NCBI RefSeq assembly: GCF_007559435.1
Contig: NZ_VMBP01000002.1
Span: 496,001-560,000, forward strand
Source of the DNA: Ancylobacter moscoviensis
GTDB taxonomy: Bacteria > Pseudomonadota > Alphaproteobacteria > Rhizobiales > Xanthobacteraceae
DNA length: 64,000 nucleotides
Reading direction: 5' to 3'
The first letter of the stretch is position 1; the number at the start of each line of letters is the position of its first letter. Below the pieces are notes generated by a model that was not told the DNA's origin, searched no databases, and saw nothing but the letters and a program-made list of their open reading frames with translations. This document shows positions 55,801-63,357 of this stretch, one piece after another. The translations under genes were made by a program, and so were the position numbers.

Positions 55801-58229
55801 CCGGCTGGGCGCCGGGTGCCTACGCGCTCGCCTTCCTGCACCGGCCTCTGGACGTGGCCGGCGGCCGCAATCCGGGGCGCGCCATCGGCCTTGCCTGGTT
55901 CGGCGTCGACCGGGCCCAGCGCGTGCTCGACGTGAAGCTGGAAGCGCCGGCGCTGGTACGGCCGGAAACCACGGTCTCCGTGCCGGTCCAGGTGTCCGGC
56001 GGCGGGCAGGGTGAAGCCTATGTGACGCTCGCCCTCGTCGATGTCGGGATTCTCAACCTCACCGGCTTCAAGACGCCGGACCCGGACGGCTTCTATCTCG
56101 GCCAGCGCGCGCTCGGCACGCAGGTGCGCGATTTCTACGGCCAGCTCATCGACGGCATGCTGGGCAGCCGTGGCCGCCTGCGGTCCGGTGGCGATGCCAT
56201 GGAGGGCGGCCTGCAGGCCGAACCGCCCACCCAGCCGCCGCTCGCCCTGTTCTCCGGCATCGTGAAGCTCGACGGCGCGGGACGGGGAAGCATCGACTTC
56301 ACCATACCGCCCTTCGACGGTACGGGCCGGCTGATGGCGGTGGCCTGGTCCGGTGCGGCGGTGGGGCATGCGCAGGCCGATGTCACCATTCGCGATCCGG
56401 TGGTGATCACCGCCACCCTGCCGCGCTTCCTCGCGTCCGGCGACCGTTCGACGCTCAACCTCGCCATCACCAATGTGGACGGCGAGGCAGGCGACTATGC
56501 GCTTGATCTGGTGACGGAAGGTCCAGTCTCCATCGCCTCGGCGCCGAAGACCGTGCCGCTCGCCAAGGACGGGCGGCAGGCCTTCGGCGTGCAGCTCGAC
56601 GGCAAGGGCATCGGCGAGGCCAAGGTTTCCGTCCGGATCTCCGGTCCGGGAGGCTTCAGCATCGTACGCGACTACCGGCTGAATGTGCGGCCGGCCTATC
56701 CGGCGATCTCCCGCCGCAGCGTGCAGACGCTGGAGCCCGGCGCCAGCCTGTCGCTCAGCCGCGATCTCGTGGCCGATCTCGTGCCGGGTCGGGGCGGCGT
56801 GACCGTCTATGCCGGGCCGGATCCGGCGCTCGACGTGCCGGCGCTGTTCGGCGCGCTCGACCGCTATCCCTTCGCCTGCTCCGAGCAACTCACCAGCCGG
56901 GCCATGCCGCTGCTCTACCTCAGCGACTTCGGCACGCCCTCGCGCTTCCGGCTGACGCAGGAACCGGCCGAGACGGTGAAGAACGCCATCGCGCGGCTCG
57001 TCGCGCGGCAGGGTTCGGACGGCTCCTTCGGCCTGTGGGAGGCGGGCGGCAACGATGTCTGGCTCGACGCCTATGTGACGGACTTCCTCACCCGCGCCCG
57101 CGAGCGCGGTTACGAGGTGCCGGAGCAGCCCTTCTCCATGGCGCTCGACTGGCTGCGCAACACGCTTTCCTATGCGACCGACGGCGCTACCGACGACGGC
57201 ACCGCCTACGCGATCTATGTGCTGGCGCGCAATGGCCGGGCGCCGCTCGGCGACCTGCGCTATGTCGCCGACGCCAAGCTCGACGAGGTGAAGAGCCCGA
57301 TGGCGCGCGGCCAGCTTGCCGCCGCGCTCGCCATGCTGGGCGACAAGGGGCGGGCCGAGCGGGTGTTCGGTGCCGCGCTGGAACTGCTGCCCGACGCGCC
57401 GGAAACGGTCGCGACCGGGCGGCCGGACTTCGGCTCCATCCTGCGCGATGCGGCGGGCGTGGCGACGCTCGCCTCGGAAGCCGGGTTCACCGGCACCGCG
57501 CGCACCGCCCGGACGCGGGTCGCGGCCGCCTTCGTCGATGCCGGTCCGACCTCGACGCAGGAGGATGCATGGCTACTGCTCGCCGCCCGTGCGGCGCGCG
57601 AGGGGCGGGGGATCGCGGTCGATGTCGATGGCGTGGCGCATTCGGGCATCTATGAGCGCGCGCTCACGCCGGATGAGCTGGCAACGCCCGTCGTGCTGAC
57701 CAATCGCGGCACGGCGCCGCTCGACGTGGCGGTGTCCATCGACGGGCCGCCCAGCACGCCGGAGCCGGCCTCGGCCGAGGGCTTCGCGCTCACGCGCAGC
57801 TACTACACGCTCGACGGGACGCCGGCCGACCCGGCCAAGGTGGCGCAGAATCAGCGCCTCGTCGTGGTGCTGGAGGCGCAGGAGGACGATGCCGGGCCGA
57901 GCCATGTGCTGCTGGTCGATCATCTTCCGGCCGGCTTCGAGATCGACAACCCGAATCTCGCCGTCGGCGCGGATACGGGCGCGCTGGCCTGGCTCGGCGA
58001 CACGACGCAGCCAGCGCACGCCGAGTTCCGCGACGCCTTCTTCGCCGCCGCCTTCGACCGCACGCAGGGCTCGGAGGAGCCGGAACTGCTACGCGTCGCC
58101 TATATCGTGCGCGCGGTCTCGCCCGGCAGCTACGCGCACCCTCCGGCGATGGTCGAGGACATGTACCGGCCGGGCCGCTTCGCCCGCACCGAGGCGGGGC
58201 GCACCGAAGTGACGGGTCCGGCGAGGTGA
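52887..58229 (+). CDS. Bacterial alpha-2-macroglobulin family protein
   Basis: A ~1780-residue periplasmic protease trap. The signal or anchor segment is MVALSSAFSWLGRGVAAPLL, followed by a Pro/Ala linker, an N-terminal helical part (about 75-220), several MG domains, and the thioester domain with the intact CxEQ site as CSEQ (Cys about 1331 within PFACSEQLTSRA), then the alpha/alpha barrel. The bait region is probably the stretch before EPPTQPPLALFSGIV. It is paired with pbpC 10 bases downstream, the classic yfhM-pbpC arrangement, in which A2M is thought to guard the periplasm while PbpC repairs peptidoglycan. Starts at 52818 (ATG) or 52806 (TTG) are possible. Confidence 0.93.
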   Translation: MVALSSAFSWLGRGVAAPLLAMALVGPGLAQNTPPAVPKPPKPPAAATAPQPAKPAAQATPVQDALPRTYSRQDLIEAARRLQALLQRERGPLPKPAAQMRKDADAALGSGDARSAAEIYGRLAQASPADSAAWMRFSRALTRIKPNDDESADTFLERAQAAAFLAYRAATTRVQQAEALFAIGHLYNQRSLWRAALDTLSAGLTYANVPDQRAFYEKLREERGFRILDYSVDSDASSPRICVQFSEPLATGGKDYSAFVTLSGPNGPIDKPAVTAEESQLCVEGLKHGDSYDVKLRQGLPSSIAAEPLRESADLTIYVRDRKPGVRFTGRNYVLPRTGPRGIPVVSVNTSRVGVELYRIGDRSLIPTALDGSFRRDLGGYDLQQLKDSRAELVFSGELETASPLNEDVTTSFPVDEAVGTLAPGVYVLAARPGGEAANPNDEWGTRSTQWFVVSDLGLTALSGSNGLTVLVRALGTAQPLEGVELRLLAKSNELLATARTDASGAAAFDAGLVRGKDGFAPAVVVAQAKEGDYAFLSLEDQAFDLTDRGVGGRAAPEKMDAFVTTERGVYRSGEEVHVTALLRDPQVKAAPGVPLTLVFKRPDGVEERRVLAEDGGAGGRSVSYALMGDAMTGTWRVEAYVDPRGAPVGSTTFLLEDYVPERLALDLSTTATDIAAAAPVSVAADGRWLFGPPAAGLEIEGEIEVRVADARPNLAGWRFGRPDDGFTPVRQPLADAPSTNAQGKASLSVALPALPSTARPLEAEIFVSLNEGGGRAVRRSLVLPVRAAGNGIGVKPLFDGAGPGEGSNAGFEVQAFDAAGKPVALRGAQWALYRIETRYQWYRLDGNWDFEPVESIAKVADGTLELGEGAPARLEVPVNWGRYRLEVSDGKLATAVPFEAGWGGGATADAPDRLEVGLDKAQYADGEALKVNLTSRHAGSATVLIVGDGVLASKTLDVPAGDSSVEFDVKSGWAPGAYALAFLHRPLDVAGGRNPGRAIGLAWFGVDRAQRVLDVKLEAPALVRPETTVSVPVQVSGGGQGEAYVTLALVDVGILNLTGFKTPDPDGFYLGQRALGTQVRDFYGQLIDGMLGSRGRLRSGGDAMEGGLQAEPPTQPPLALFSGIVKLDGAGRGSIDFTIPPFDGTGRLMAVAWSGAAVGHAQADVTIRDPVVITATLPRFLASGDRSTLNLAITNVDGEAGDYALDLVTEGPVSIASAPKTVPLAKDGRQAFGVQLDGKGIGEAKVSVRISGPGGFSIVRDYRLNVRPAYPAISRRSVQTLEPGASLSLSRDLVADLVPGRGGVTVYAGPDPALDVPALFGALDRYPFACSEQLTSRAMPLLYLSDFGTPSRFRLTQEPAETVKNAIARLVARQGSDGSFGLWEAGGNDVWLDAYVTDFLTRARERGYEVPEQPFSMALDWLRNTLSYATDGATDDGTAYAIYVLARNGRAPLGDLRYVADAKLDEVKSPMARGQLAAALAMLGDKGRAERVFGAALELLPDAPETVATGRPDFGSILRDAAGVATLASEAGFTGTARTARTRVAAAFVDAGPTSTQEDAWLLLAARAAREGRGIAVDVDGVAHSGIYERALTPDELATPVVLTNRGTAPLDVAVSIDGPPSTPEPASAEGFALTRSYYTLDGTPADPAKVAQNQRLVVVLEAQEDDAGPSHVLLVDHLPAGFEIDNPNLAVGADTGALAWLGDTTQPAHAEFRDAFFAAAFDRTQGSEEPELLRVAYIVRAVSPGSYAHPPAMVEDMYRPGRFARTEAGRTEVTGPAR

Positions 58230-58239
58230 GGGGCGGGCG

Positions 58240-60360
58240 ATGAGACGCACGCTGGCGCGGAGTGGCGGGATTGCGCTTCTCGGCGCCATGCTGGTGGCGG
58301 GCGGGGGCTATGCCTGGCTCGTCGGCGCGCGCGCGGCCGCTCCCCCGCCGCCGGAGCCGGCGCTGTCGGTCGAGGTGCTGGATCGCGAGGGACGGCTGCT
58401 GCGCCCCTTCGCGCTTGCGGACGGGCGCTGGCGGCTGAAGGCGCAGGCCGGCGAGGTCGACCGGCGCTTTCTCGACATGCTGGTCGCCTATGAGGACAAG
58501 CGGTTCTGGCAGCACGGCGGCGTCGATCCGGTGGCGCTCCTGCGTGCCGCCGGGCAGATGGCGCTGCATGGGCGCATCGTCTCGGGCGGCTCAACGCTGA
58601 CCATGCAGGTCGCCCGCCTGCTGGAGCCGCGCGAGGGCCGTGGCCTCGCCGCCAAGCTCGGCGCGAAGCTGCGCGAGATGCGCCGGGCGATCCAGCTGGA
58701 GGCGCGGCTGACCAAGCGCGAGATCCTCGGGCTCTACCTCACGCTGGCGCCCTATGGCGGCAATATCGAGGGCGCGCGCGCGGCGAGCGTCGCCTATTTC
58801 GGCAAGGAGCCTCGCCGCCTGACGCTGGCCGAGGCGGCGCTGCTGGTGGCCCTGCCGCAGGCGCCGGAATCGCGCCGGCCGGACCGCCAACCCGAGCGCG
58901 CCGGCCGGGCGCGCGAGGCGGTTCTGGCCCGGCTCGGCGCGACGGGCCTCTTCGATACGCCGGAAGCTGAGTTCGCGGCGCGCGCGCCGGTTCCCGCGCG
59001 TCGGCTCGCCATGCCGATGCTCGCCGCCCACGCGGCCGAGGCGGCACGGCGCGAGCGGCCGTCGGTACCGGTGCACCGTCTTGCCATCGAGGCATCGGCG
59101 CAGATGCGGCTGGAAGAACTGGCCGCCGAGCGGGTGCGCGAGCTTGGCGCGGGCGTCTCGCTGGCCATGGTGATGGTCGACAACGCCACCGGCGATGTTC
59201 TCGCGCGGGTGAGCGGCGCCGATCCGCTCGACGCGAGCCGGGCCGGGGCGGTGGACCTGACGCGCGCCGTGCGCTCTCCCGGTTCGACGCTGAAGCCTTT
59301 CATCTACGGCCTCGCCTTCGAGGACGGCATCGCCCATCCCGAGACGCTGATCGAGGACCGGCCGGCGCGCTTCGGCGCCTACCGTCCGCGCAATTTCGAC
59401 CGCGATTATCAGGGCACGGTCTCGGTCAAGCAGGCGCTGCAATTGTCGCTGAACGTGCCGGCGGTGGTGCTGCTGCAGGCGGTCGGCCCGCAGCGGCTCG
59501 CCAGCCGTCTCGGGCAGGCCGGCTTCGCGCTGAAGCTGCCGCCCGGCGAGATACCGGGGCTGGCGGTGGGGCTGGGGGGCGTGGGAATCAGCCTCGACGC
59601 GCTGGCGGGGCTTTACGCCGGCATCGCCAATGGCGGCGAGGCGCATCGCCTGCGCGAGCGGGTGGACAGCGCGGTGACGGATGGAGAGGAGGCGCGGCGT
59701 CTGATGAGCCCGGTCGCGGCCTGGTATCTGGCGCAGGCGCTGGTCGGCACGCCGGCGCCGCGTAACGAGCGGGCCGGGCGCATCGCCTTCAAGACGGGCA
59801 CGTCCTTCGGCTATCGCGACGCCTGGGCAGTGGGCTTCGACGGGCGACGCACGATCGCGGTGTGGGTGGGGCGCCCGGACGGCCAGCCGGTTCCGGGGAT
59901 GATCGGCCGCGAGGCGGCGGCGCCGATCCTGTTCGAGGCGTTCGCGCGGCTGGTGACGCGGCCGGCGCCCTTCGGCCCGGCACCGCGTGAGGCGCTGAAC
60001 ACGCGCAACATCGACCTGCCCCCACCGCTCCGGCGTTTCGGCCGGATGGCAGGTCAGGTCGGGATGGCAGACGGGCCTCGGATCGCTTTTCCGCCCGATG
60101 GGGCGAGCGTGGAGCGCGACGCGGATGAGCCGCTAGCGCTCAAGGTGAGCGGCGGCACGGGCCGGCTCACGGTCTTCGTCGACGGTGTTCCGTCCGGCAC
60201 GCCCGCCAGCGCTGCCGCGTTCTTCTGGCAGCCGGCGGGCACGGGGTTCGTTCGCCTGACGGTCATGGATGCCGCGGGAGCGTCCGACAGCATCACCTTG
60301 CGTATTCGCGAGCCGGCAGGCGTTGCGGGCACGCCGGCAGGGCAGCTCAGCGGCCGTTGA
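58240..60360 (+). CDS. pbpC: Penicillin-binding protein 1C
   Basis: A 706-residue bifunctional class A penicillin-binding protein. One N-terminal membrane helix (GIALLGAMLVAGGGYAWLVG) leads to the glycosyltransferase domain (EDKRFWQHGG at about 85, GGSTLTMQVARLLEP), then the transpeptidase domain with SxxK as SPGSTLKP (Ser349, Lys352), SxN in LSLNVP, and KTG at about 518. The C-terminal ~90 residues form the extra PBP1C domain. It follows the A2M gene by 10 bases and is surely co-transcribed. Its last 14 bases overlap the end of the convergent DUF1127 gene. Confidence 0.95.
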   Translation: MRRTLARSGGIALLGAMLVAGGGYAWLVGARAAAPPPPEPALSVEVLDREGRLLRPFALADGRWRLKAQAGEVDRRFLDMLVAYEDKRFWQHGGVDPVALLRAAGQMALHGRIVSGGSTLTMQVARLLEPREGRGLAAKLGAKLREMRRAIQLEARLTKREILGLYLTLAPYGGNIEGARAASVAYFGKEPRRLTLAEAALLVALPQAPESRRPDRQPERAGRAREAVLARLGATGLFDTPEAEFAARAPVPARRLAMPMLAAHAAEAARRERPSVPVHRLAIEASAQMRLEELAAERVRELGAGVSLAMVMVDNATGDVLARVSGADPLDASRAGAVDLTRAVRSPGSTLKPFIYGLAFEDGIAHPETLIEDRPARFGAYRPRNFDRDYQGTVSVKQALQLSLNVPAVVLLQAVGPQRLASRLGQAGFALKLPPGEIPGLAVGLGGVGISLDALAGLYAGIANGGEAHRLRERVDSAVTDGEEARRLMSPVAAWYLAQALVGTPAPRNERAGRIAFKTGTSFGYRDAWAVGFDGRRTIAVWVGRPDGQPVPGMIGREAAAPILFEAFARLVTRPAPFGPAPREALNTRNIDLPPPLRRFGRMAGQVGMADGPRIAFPPDGASVERDADEPLALKVSGGTGRLTVFVDGVPSGTPASAAAFFWQPAGTGFVRLTVMDAAGASDSITLRIREPAGVAGTPAGQLSGR

Positions 60361-60553
60361 CGGCGACGCGGGCAATGTCCTGACGGGTCAGGCCGCGCGT
60401 GGCGAGAGCCGCGTCCGACAGGCGGGACAGGGCCTCATAGCGCTGGGCGATGCGACGGCCTTCGCCAACGGCTTCGAAGAAAGCGGCAACGCCTTCGACA
60501 ACGCGCGAGAAGAAGTCCGGCGAGGTATGACGGCTAAGAGTAACAGTGCTCAT
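60347..60553 (-). CDS. DUF1127 (YjiS-like) small protein
   Basis: A 68-residue protein with the arginine-rich DUF1127 motif at its C-terminus (RIAQRYEALSRLSDAALATR, then GLTRQDIARVAVNG). Short DUF1127 proteins in alphaproteobacteria can bind RNA and affect phosphate or carbon metabolism and small-RNA maturation; here the role is unknown. GGAGG lies 5 bases upstream of ATG 60553, so the longer frame to 60694 is not used. It converges on pbpC with a 14-base overlap of the coding ends. Confidence 0.85.
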   Translation of the reverse strand: MSTVTLSRHTSPDFFSRVVEGVAAFFEAVGEGRRIAQRYEALSRLSDAALATRGLTRQDIARVAVNGR

Positions 60554-60981
60554 TTGAGCCTCCAGGGTATTCTGTATGCCAGGAATATAGAGACTCTTTC
60601 GCACTGCAAAAGGCTGAATGCTGCATGACAGCACTGACATCAGCGCATGGATCGAGGCGGGCTCGATCTGATGCAGGGCCGCATTCTGCACCATAAGAAG
60701 GCAGAATGGGCGTTGATAAGTGTTATAAGACCATTAACAGACAAGGTGACGTTGGGGTCTGCAAGGATTGGTTGTGGATGAGCTATGCGCTGATATGGGT
60801 GCTGGCGACATCTCTTCCGGGCACATGGAGATGCGGGGCACCGGCCACCCGACAATACCGACGGGGTTCCCGGAAACCTGGCGCGATGGGCGCCTTTGTC
60901 TCGCGGCGAGGTGCAGGCGGGAAGGGAAATCCGTCCGATGTTCCGAGCGTCGGTCGGTTCGGATCGCGTGGATTTTCGAGA
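60554..60981. other. Intergenic region (428 bp) between DUF1127 gene and tRNA-Gln
   Basis: No gene is supported. An open frame at 60706-61014 on the plus strand runs into the complement of tRNA-Gln and is rejected. The part from 60554 to 60800 is AT-richer, as expected for the DUF1127 promoter, and contains an inverted repeat (60682-60708). The remainder is ordinary GC-rich spacer. Confidence 0.5.
60682..60708. promoter_or_regulatory. 8-bp inverted repeat upstream of DUF1127 gene
   Basis: CATTCTGC and GCAGAATG flank an 11-base spacer, about 130 bases upstream of the DUF1127 start on the minus strand. It could be an operator or part of a leader RNA. Confidence 0.4.
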
Positions 60982-61055
60982 TGGCTGGGGGACCAGGATT
61001 CGAACCTGGACTAACGGAGTCAGAGTCCGCAGTTCTACCGTTAAACTATCCCCCA
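60982..61055 (-). tRNA. tRNA-Gln (anticodon CTG)
   Basis: Minus-strand cloverleaf with encoded CCA: acceptor TGGGGGA pairing with TCCCCCA, anticodon stem GCGGA/TCCGT with loop CTCTGAC, and T-arm CCAGG-TTCGAAT-CCTGG. Discriminator G and anticodon CTG identify glutamine (codon CAG). Length is 74 bases. Confidence 0.95.
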
Positions 61056-61465
61056 CCAGACACCTTGGTAACGCGAGCGCATGCGGCTCGGTTCGGCGGC
61101 CGGCGGCCGGGTTGCAGACCCGGCGGCGAACGCGGGGGATATAGCGTCTCATTCGGGCGCGGTCTACCCCCCGGTCCCGCTCATGTGGATATTCCGCCGC
61201 AAGGCCCTTTCCCGCCCTGTCGGGCTTTGGGGAGCTCTGCTTGCCGTCATTATCTGACAATCGGGCGACTTTTCCGTAAGGCGGCGTCAATAACGGCTCC
61301 GTGCGCGCTGCTTGCCGTGGAATGATGGGGCCATGCCGCCTTCCGGCGATTGTCTTTCTCGCGCGGGTGGGGCTGTATCTGCCGGGGATTGCCCGGCGCT
61401 GCCGTCGATCCCGTCTGCGCGCCGCGGCTGGCGCGCGTCATTCTGGGATTCGCCGGAGGTAGAAA
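61056..61465. other. Intergenic region (410 bp) between tRNA-Gln and ialB
   Basis: No gene is supported on either strand. It holds the tRNA-Gln promoter (minus strand) and the ialB promoter (plus strand). GCCGGGT-TGCAG-ACCCGGC (61106-61124) forms a GC-rich hairpin without a T-run. A minus-strand open frame over 61250-61750 is mostly antisense to ialB. Confidence 0.45.
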
Positions 61466-62011
61466 ATGTCCCTTGCCATCAAGCTTGCCGCGCCGCTCGC
61501 GCTGCTCACGCCCTTCATGATCGTCGGCGGGGCGGGCGCGCAGACGGCGCCGGCCGGGCAGGCGGGGAGCACCGCCCCGGTCCGCACCGAAACGGTCGTC
61601 TACGACAACTGGGTCGTCACCTGCCGCGACCGGCTCGAAAAGGGCAGCAAGAAGACCTGCTCGGCGAGCATGCAGATCAAGGACAGCAAGTCCAACAACA
61701 TCGTGCTGGTCTGGCAGGTCGGCCGCAATCCCGCGGGTGAGCCGACCCACGTCATCCGCACGCCGCTCGGCGTGCGGCTGAAGGACGGCGTGCAGGTCGC
61801 GCTTGGCGGCGGCAAGCCCCGCAAGCTTGATTACGCCTCCTGCTCGCAGCAGGGCTGCGAGGCGATCGCCCCCTTCGAGGATGGACTGTCCAAAGAGCTG
61901 GCCGGCGCGAAGGAAGCGGTGGTGAGCTTCACCCTGGCCAACGGTCAGGCGATCAATGTGACGGTGCCGCTCAACGGCGTCGACAAGGCGCTGCCGGCCC
62001 TGAAGGGCTGA
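61466..62011 (+). CDS. Invasion-associated locus B (IalB) family protein
   Basis: A 181-residue exported protein of the IalB family, named from Bartonella, where ialB affects entry into red cells; in free-living relatives the role is unknown. The signal peptide (KLAAPLALLTPFMIVGGAGA-Q) precedes the domain: VVYDNWVVTCRDRLEKGSKK with conserved Cys, a second Cys (KTCSASM), GVRLKDGVQVALGG, and the Cys pair YASCSQQGCEA. CGGAGG is 7 bases before ATG 61466. A weak GC-rich terminator follows the gene. Confidence 0.93.
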   Translation: MSLAIKLAAPLALLTPFMIVGGAGAQTAPAGQAGSTAPVRTETVVYDNWVVTCRDRLEKGSKKTCSASMQIKDSKSNNIVLVWQVGRNPAGEPTHVIRTPLGVRLKDGVQVALGGGKPRKLDYASCSQQGCEAIAPFEDGLSKELAGAKEAVVSFTLANGQAINVTVPLNGVDKALPALKG

Positions 62012-62031
62012 TCCGGGCCGTTCCTCGGCAG

Positions 62032-62058
62032 GGCGGGGCGCGACGGTAGCCCCGCCTT
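62032..62058 (+). terminator. Probable terminator after ialB
   Basis: GGCGGGGC and GCCCCGCC form an 8-bp stem with a 9-base loop, followed by only TT. It starts 20 bases after the ialB stop. The weak T-run lowers confidence. Confidence 0.5.
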
Positions 62059-62107
62059 CGGTGCGCGGCAGGCATGAAGCCGATTGCGCCCGCGCTCGCG
62101 AATGTTA

Positions 62108-62123
62108 CATTTCACGTGAGATG
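62108..62123. promoter_or_regulatory. 16-bp palindrome upstream of Ppx/GppA gene
   Basis: CATTTCACGTGAGATG is a palindrome with a perfect TCACGTGA core and one mismatched pair. It lies 68-83 bases upstream of the phosphatase start in an AT-richer stretch, a likely operator position. Confidence 0.45.
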
Positions 62124-62190
62124 TTGAACAATTCGATCCCGATCGCCGCTTTCGGTGGTCGGGGCGGCGGCTTCGGCCGAGGAATCTACA

Positions 62191-63357
62191 ATGGTCGACG
62201 AGACCCGGATCTGGGCCGGCGAGCGGGTGACCGAAAGGTCCGCCCGCGAGGATAGGCCGCATGCGCGCGTGCGCCATCGCCACTGGCGCGGCCGGCGCGG
62301 AAACGGTGGCACGCGCCCGGAGGAGGCGGCGGCCGACGGTTCCGGCCAGCAGCGTCCGCGCGGCAGCGATCCCTGCTACGCCGCGCTCGATCTCGGCACC
62401 AATAATTGCCGCCTGCTGATCGCGCGGCCGACCGGCAACAGCTTTCGGGTCGTGGACGCTTTCTCGCGCATCGTGCGCCTCGGTGAGGGACTCATCTGTT
62501 CGGGAAAGCTCGGCGACGCGGCGATGGACCGTGCGGTCGATGCGCTCAAGGTCTGCGCCAGCAAGATCGGCGCGCGCAACATCGCCGACAGCCGCCTGAT
62601 CGCCACCGAGGCCTGCCGCTCCGCCGTGAACGGCGAGGATTTCATCCGCCGGGTGGAGCGCGAAACCGGCCTGGCGCTGGAGATCGTCGACCGTGAGACG
62701 GAGGCGCGCCTGGCCGCCTCCGGCTGCACGCCGCTGGTCGATCCCTCTTCGGACGGCGCGGTGCTGTTCGACATCGGCGGCGGCTCGACGGAGGTCGTCT
62801 GGCTCGACCGGGTGGAGACGCGCGACGGCGGACCGCCGGCGGCGGTGATCCGCGCCTGGGTGTCGGTGCCGCTTGGCGTCGTGACGGTGGCGGAGCGCCA
62901 CGGCGGCGTGAAGGTGACGCGCGACGATTTCGAGGCCATGGTCAACGAGTTCAGCCCACATCTGGCGGGCTTCGTGAAGGCGGTGGGCCCGCATAATTGC
63001 GGCCGGCTGCACCTGCTCGGCACCTCGGGCACGGTGACGACCATCGCCGGCGTCCATCTCGACCTGCCGCGCTACGACCGTTCGCAGGTCGATGGTACAT
63101 GGCTCGGCGCCGAGCAGGTCCGAATCGTGGTCGACCGGCTGCTCGCCATGCCGTTCGCCGAACGGGCGGCCAATCCCTGCATCGGCGTGGAGCGTGCCGA
63201 TCTGGTGCTGGCCGGCTGTGCGATTCTCGAAGCGGTGCGCCGCGCTTTCCCGTGCGATCGGTTGCGGGTGGCGGACCGTGGTTTGCGTGAGGGTATCCTG
63301 GTGGAATTGATGCGTGCCGACGGTGTCTGGCGTCACAGGGCCGGAGCGCCGACGTGA
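62191..63357 (+). CDS. Ppx/GppA family phosphatase
   Basis: A 388-residue member of the exopolyphosphatase/guanosine pentaphosphatase family, which cleaves polyphosphate or pppGpp. The actin-like ATPase fold is marked by [20 protein letters not shown] (phosphate 1 motif, about 67-86), [17 protein letters not shown] (phosphate 2, about 202-218) and [13 protein letters not shown]. The ~60 N-terminal residues are highly basic ([12 protein letters not shown]) and not part of the domain. GAGGAA precedes ATG 62191. The stop overlaps the rlmE start, so the two are translationally coupled, a common pairing in Rhizobiales. Confidence 0.93.
   Translation: MVDETRIWAGERVTERSAREDRPHARVRHRHWRGRRGNGGTRPEEAAADGSGQQRPRGSDPCYAALDLGTNNCRLLIARPTGNSFRVVDAFSRIVRLGEGLICSGKLGDAAMDRAVDALKVCASKIGARNIADSRLIATEACRSAVNGEDFIRRVERETGLALEIVDRETEARLAASGCTPLVDPSSDGAVLFDIGGGSTEVVWLDRVETRDGGPPAAVIRAWVSVPLGVVTVAERHGGVKVTRDDFEAMVNEFSPHLAGFVKAVGPHNCGRLHLLGTSGTVTTIAGVHLDLPRYDRSQVDGTWLGAEQVRIVVDRLLAMPFAERAANPCIGVERADLVLAGCAILEAVRRAFPCDRLRVADRGLREGILVELMRADGVWRHRAGAPT

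Noticed and set aside
52941-56888. Very long minus-strand open frame (about 1300 codons)
   Set aside because: It is antisense to the alpha-2-macroglobulin gene and arises from high-GC codon bias; its translation is His/Arg/Gly/Glu-rich without any domain, while the plus strand has clear A2M motifs.
60706-61014. 102-codon open frame on the plus strand
   Set aside because: Its end is translated from the complement of tRNA-Gln, a common artefact, and there is no ribosome site.
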